A DNA stretch of 9,164 bases from Pseudomonadota bacterium (GTDB lineage: Bacteria > Pseudomonadota > Gammaproteobacteria > Burkholderiales > Burkholderiaceae_B): positions 1 to 9,164 of the forward strand of contig JAEWEH010000186.1 of NCBI GenBank assembly GCA_023389535.1, given 5' to 3'. The translations under genes and the position numbers were made by a program. This document shows positions 7,236 through 9,164 of the stretch, in pieces. The notes below the pieces were generated by a model. That model searched no databases. It saw nothing but the letters and a program-made list of their open reading frames with translations, and had not been told where the DNA came from. How positions within the stretch are numbered: position 1 is the stretch's first letter; each line of letters begins with the position of its first letter.

Positions 7236-7899
7236 TTTCGACGTCAAGCAGGTAACCAAACCCACGTACGGTCTGGATGCCTGCCCCGGTGCCTTCCAGG
7301 CGCTTGCGCAGGCGATATACATAGACCTCGACCGCATTCTCGCTGAAGTCGGCATCCCAGGCCGATAGGGAATTGACGATCTGCCGCTTGGTGACCACGC
7401 GCCCGGCGCGAGCCATCAGCATTTCCAGCACGGACAATTCCCGCACAGACAAAGACAGGCGCTCGCCGTGCACCCGGATTTCACGGCCGACGGAATCAAA
7501 GACCAGGGGACCGACTTCGATAAAAGGTTGCGCCTGCCCCGCGCGCCTGCGGCCAAAGGCCCGTACACGCGCTGCAAGTTCAGCCAGATCGAAAGGCTTG
7601 GTGACATAGTCATCGGCGCCGGCGTCCAACCCAGCGACGCGGTCTTCCACGCCATCGCGCGCGGTCAGGATCAGGACGGGAACCTGTTCGCCGTTGGCGC
7701 GTAACTTGCGCAAGATTTCCAGCCCGCTCTGGCCCGGCAAGTTCAGATCCAGCATCAGCAGATCGTAGCTTTGCCCGGCGACGGCGCCCAAGGCCTGGTC
7801 CCCATTGGTCAGCCAATCGACCGCATAGCCCTGCTCGGCCAGAAATTCCTGCAAGGCGTGGCCCAAGGTCGTGTCGTCTTCGATAACTAGAACTCGCAT
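7225..7899 (-). CDS. OmpR-family response regulator (TctD/QseB-like)
   Basis: A 224-residue DNA-binding response regulator. The receiver domain (residues 1-115) has the acidic pocket E7-D8-D9, phospho-acceptor D51 in LLMLDLNLPG, T79 and K101 (KPF). The C-terminal winged helix (about 128-222) has the usual features: LSVRELSVLEMLM, the recognition-helix region NAVEVYVYRLRKRLE and the closing wing IQTVRGFGYLL. It is the partner of the overlapping downstream kinase and probably controls this operon, including kup. Its DNA targets cannot be read from the sequence. The ATG at 7899 gives the canonical start MRVLVIEDD, but there is no Shine-Dalgarno sequence at normal distance; a -10-like hexamer lies six bases upstream, so the mRNA may be leaderless. 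Confidence 0.95.
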   Translation of the reverse strand: MRVLVIEDDTTLGHALQEFLAEQGYAVDWLTNGDQALGAVAGQSYDLLMLDLNLPGQSGLEILRKLRANGEQVPVLILTARDGVEDRVAGLDAGADDYVTKPFDLAELAARVRAFGRRRAGQAQPFIEVGPLVFDSVGREIRVHGERLSLSVRELSVLEMLMARAGRVVTKRQIVNSLSAWDADFSENAVEVYVYRLRKRLEGTGAGIQTVRGFGYLLDVESVA

Positions 7900-7905
7900 A
7901 GTGTG

Positions 7906-7911
7906 ATTCTA
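7906..7911 (-). promoter_or_regulatory. Possible -10 element giving a leaderless regulator-kinase-kup mRNA
   Basis: On the minus strand TAGAAT (one mismatch to TATAAT) ends six bases before the ATG of the response regulator, which would place transcription start at or next to the start codon. No convincing -35 hexamer is found 16-18 bases further upstream, so an activator may be needed, such as the regulator itself. No Shine-Dalgarno sequence lies between this element and the ATG, in keeping with leaderless translation. The call rests on one short motif and its position. Confidence 0.35.
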
Positions 7912-8142
7912 TATCCGAAGCGATGCTGCATGTTGGGGGGTCCGCCGATTTCGCACCGCCGGTTACAACCCTGAATCCGGGCTGAACCCCACCAGCGGCC
8001 GAGGTGGCTGGGGCGCGGACAGCGCAGGCGGCATGGCCATTTCTGGCTGGGGCCGGCTGTCATGGACATGGCGGGCCGTTGTGCAGCCTGATCCTCGGGC
8101 AGCCGCGGCGGCCGCCAAGAGGCAATACGACCGCGGCGCCGC
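7912..8142. other. Intergenic region between exbD and the response regulator gene
   Basis: About 230 bases with no believable gene; short open frames here overlap the ends of the neighbours and resemble nothing known. It should hold the end of the exbBD transcript and the control region of the regulator-kinase-kup operon. I see a run of six G (7935-7940) and an imperfect hairpin around 7987-8013, whose core CCAGC (7992-7996) pairs with GCTGG (8007-8011), but no T-tract that would make it a clear terminator. The stretch at 8100-8142 is very GC-rich and partly palindromic. I could not identify a regulator-binding direct repeat with confidence. Confidence 0.5.
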
Positions 8143-8655
8143 CTATTTGGCCGGTGCTGTTGTGGCCTCAGGGGCCCCGGCGCCTGCCGCCTCGCCATGC
8201 TGCGCCGCTGGCGCGTGGCCGGATGTCGCGGCATTGTCCGCGCCCGGACGCGTGATGAAGCCCAGGCGTTTCAGACCCGCGGCTTTGGCGCTGCCCATGA
8301 CTTGCGCCAAGACTTCGTAGCGCGTGTTCAGATCGGCGCGTATGCGCAGTTCCGCTTGCGGTTCCTGCACGGCCTCGGCCGTGAACCTGCCGGTCAGTTC
8401 ATCAAAGCTGACCGGCGCTTCGTTCCAGAACAATTGCCCATTGGCATCCACAGCCAGGTCGATGATCCTGGGTTCTTGTTCGACTGGCTGGGCGCTGGCC
8501 TGAGGTACGTTGATCTTGATTGAATGACTGAGCAAAGGCGCCGTGATGATGAAGATCACCAACAGGACCAGCATCACGTCAATCAAGGGGACCATATTGA
8601 TCTCGGAAACCGTATGGCTTGCCCCATTGTTGTTGTCAAAGCTGCCGAATGCCAT
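8143..8655 (-). CDS. exbD: ExbD/TolR-family biopolymer transport protein
   Basis: A 170-residue protein of the ExbD/TolR family. A short cytoplasmic N-terminus leads to one membrane helix, MVPLIDVMLVLLVIFIITAP (21-40), containing the essential aspartate (D26, equivalent to D25 of E. coli ExbD). The periplasmic domain covers about residues 43-136. With ExbB it forms the proton-driven motor that powers TonB and so outer-membrane uptake of iron chelates, haem or vitamin B12. The last 34 residues are an Ala/Gly/Pro-rich tail beyond the usual end of the family (E. coli ExbD is 141 residues). ATG 8655 is chosen over an in-frame start at 8679 because it begins one base after the exbB stop and has AAGGG (8664-8668) upstream. 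A TolR role is possible in principle, but the MVPLIDVMLVLLVIFIITAPLL sequence favours ExbD. Confidence 0.92.
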   Translation of the reverse strand: MAFGSFDNNNGASHTVSEINMVPLIDVMLVLLVIFIITAPLLSHSIKINVPQASAQPVEQEPRIIDLAVDANGQLFWNEAPVSFDELTGRFTAEAVQEPQAELRIRADLNTRYEVLAQVMGSAKAAGLKRLGFITRPGADNAATSGHAPAAQHGEAAGAGAPEATTAPAK

Positions 8656-8656
8656 G

Positions 8657-9164
8657 TTATTCGCCCTTGGTGGCCGCAAGCGTCACGCGGCGCACCTTGC
8701 CGGATGCCTCGAAGGCCTGTTGCCCCGTCGACAGGAAAGTAAACAGATCATGGGCGAAAGCATCCAGGCGGGCCAAGTAGACGCGATTACCGCGCACAAA
8801 ACCGTTATACGCCAGCACCGCCGGGATAGCCACCGCCAGGCCCAGCCCGGTCATGATCAGCGCCTCGCCCACCGGCCCCGCGATGCGGTTCACCGTGACG
8901 CCGTCGGACAAGCCTATGCCTATCAGTGCATGGTATACCCCCCACACCGTTCCGAACAAGCCCACGAACGGCGCCGTGGACCCTATCGACGCCAGCACCG
9001 TCAGGCCATTTTCAAGGCGGGCCGTTTCTTCGTCGATGACCTTGCGTATCGTGCGGGTCACGAAAGCCCCGGTCGATCCTTTTTCCTCCAGCTTCATCGC
9101 GCCATACTTGACATGATGATTGCGGGCATGGATGGCATGGCTGGCCAGATGCGCGAAGGGTTCG
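8657..9164 (-). CDS. exbB: ExbB/TolQ-family proton channel subunit, 5' truncated by window end
   Basis: The C-terminal 168 residues of an ExbB-type protein; the frame stays open to the last base of the window, so the methionine at 9097 is internal and the N-terminus (first membrane helix and part of the cytoplasmic region) is outside. Two conserved MotA/TolQ/ExbB membrane segments are visible: LASIGSTAPFVGLFGTVWGV and, after a short loop, AGPVGEALIMTGLGLAVAIP. A basic cytoplasmic tail ends KVRRVTLAATKGE. ExbB forms the pentameric channel around ExbD and delivers proton-motive energy to TonB. The stop TAA is one base from the exbD ATG, so the two are translated from one message. No tonB is in view; in related bacteria it often lies just upstream, beyond this window. 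Confidence 0.93.
   Translation of the reverse strand, partial: EPFAHLASHAIHARNHHVKYGAMKLEEKGSTGAFVTRTIRKVIDEETARLENGLTVLASIGSTAPFVGLFGTVWGVYHALIGIGLSDGVTVNRIAGPVGEALIMTGLGLAVAIPAVLAYNGFVRGNRVYLARLDAFAHDLFTFLSTGQQAFEASGKVRRVTLAATKGE

Noticed and set aside
7236..7355. 40-residue N-terminal extension of the histidine kinase from an in-frame ATG at 7355
   Set aside because: It lies wholly within the response regulator gene, has no membrane or domain character, and the GTG/TTG next to the regulator stop gives a normal two-helix kinase.
8004..8320. Plus-strand open frames across the exbD 3' end and the intergenic region
   Set aside because: They are mostly antisense to exbD, have no ribosome binding site and show composition typical of the reverse of an Ala/Pro-rich coding stretch.

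Overview
The window is GC-rich, densely packed bacterial DNA. Its protein styles (a fused AB-type group 2 Mrp/Pha antiporter operon, a TctD/QseB-like regulator with a small kinase, Kup, and ExbB/ExbD) best fit a betaproteobacterium of the Burkholderiales, probably Alcaligenaceae (Bordetella/Achromobacter-like). This taxonomic call is from general resemblance only; no search was run. I see no mobile elements, CRISPR arrays, rRNA or tRNA genes.

Layout. Positions 1-3490 (+) hold the 3' part of a multisubunit monovalent cation/H+ antiporter operon: the tail of the fused A/B subunit, then subunits C, D, E, F and G, each overlapping the next by 1 to 4 bases. After a short AT-richer gap with a promoter-like element, positions 3613-4191 (+) encode a small exported protein of unknown function with four cysteines in two similar segments and a proline-rich tail. 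A GC-rich hairpin at 4200-4223 separates it from the converging minus-strand genes.

On the minus strand, read from high to low coordinates, come exbB (5' end outside the window) and exbD, separated by one base. A gap of about 240 bases follows, then an apparent operon of an OmpR-family response regulator, a sensor histidine kinase overlapping it by about 11 bases, and kup, which starts 3 bases after the kinase stop codon.

How the genes may work together. ExbB and ExbD energise TonB-dependent outer-membrane uptake. Kup imports K+ with protons, while Mrp/Pha antiporters expel Na+ or K+ in exchange for protons, so two opposing arms of cation homeostasis face each other here. The most interesting point is that kup sits in the same tight transcription unit as a two-component system whose kinase has almost no periplasmic domain. 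This suggests a dedicated K+/turgor/envelope-responsive switch for Kup, comparable in logic to KdpDE-kdp but built from different parts. That link is inferred from gene order and is not shown by the sequence. Most of the window is otherwise ordinary housekeeping DNA.
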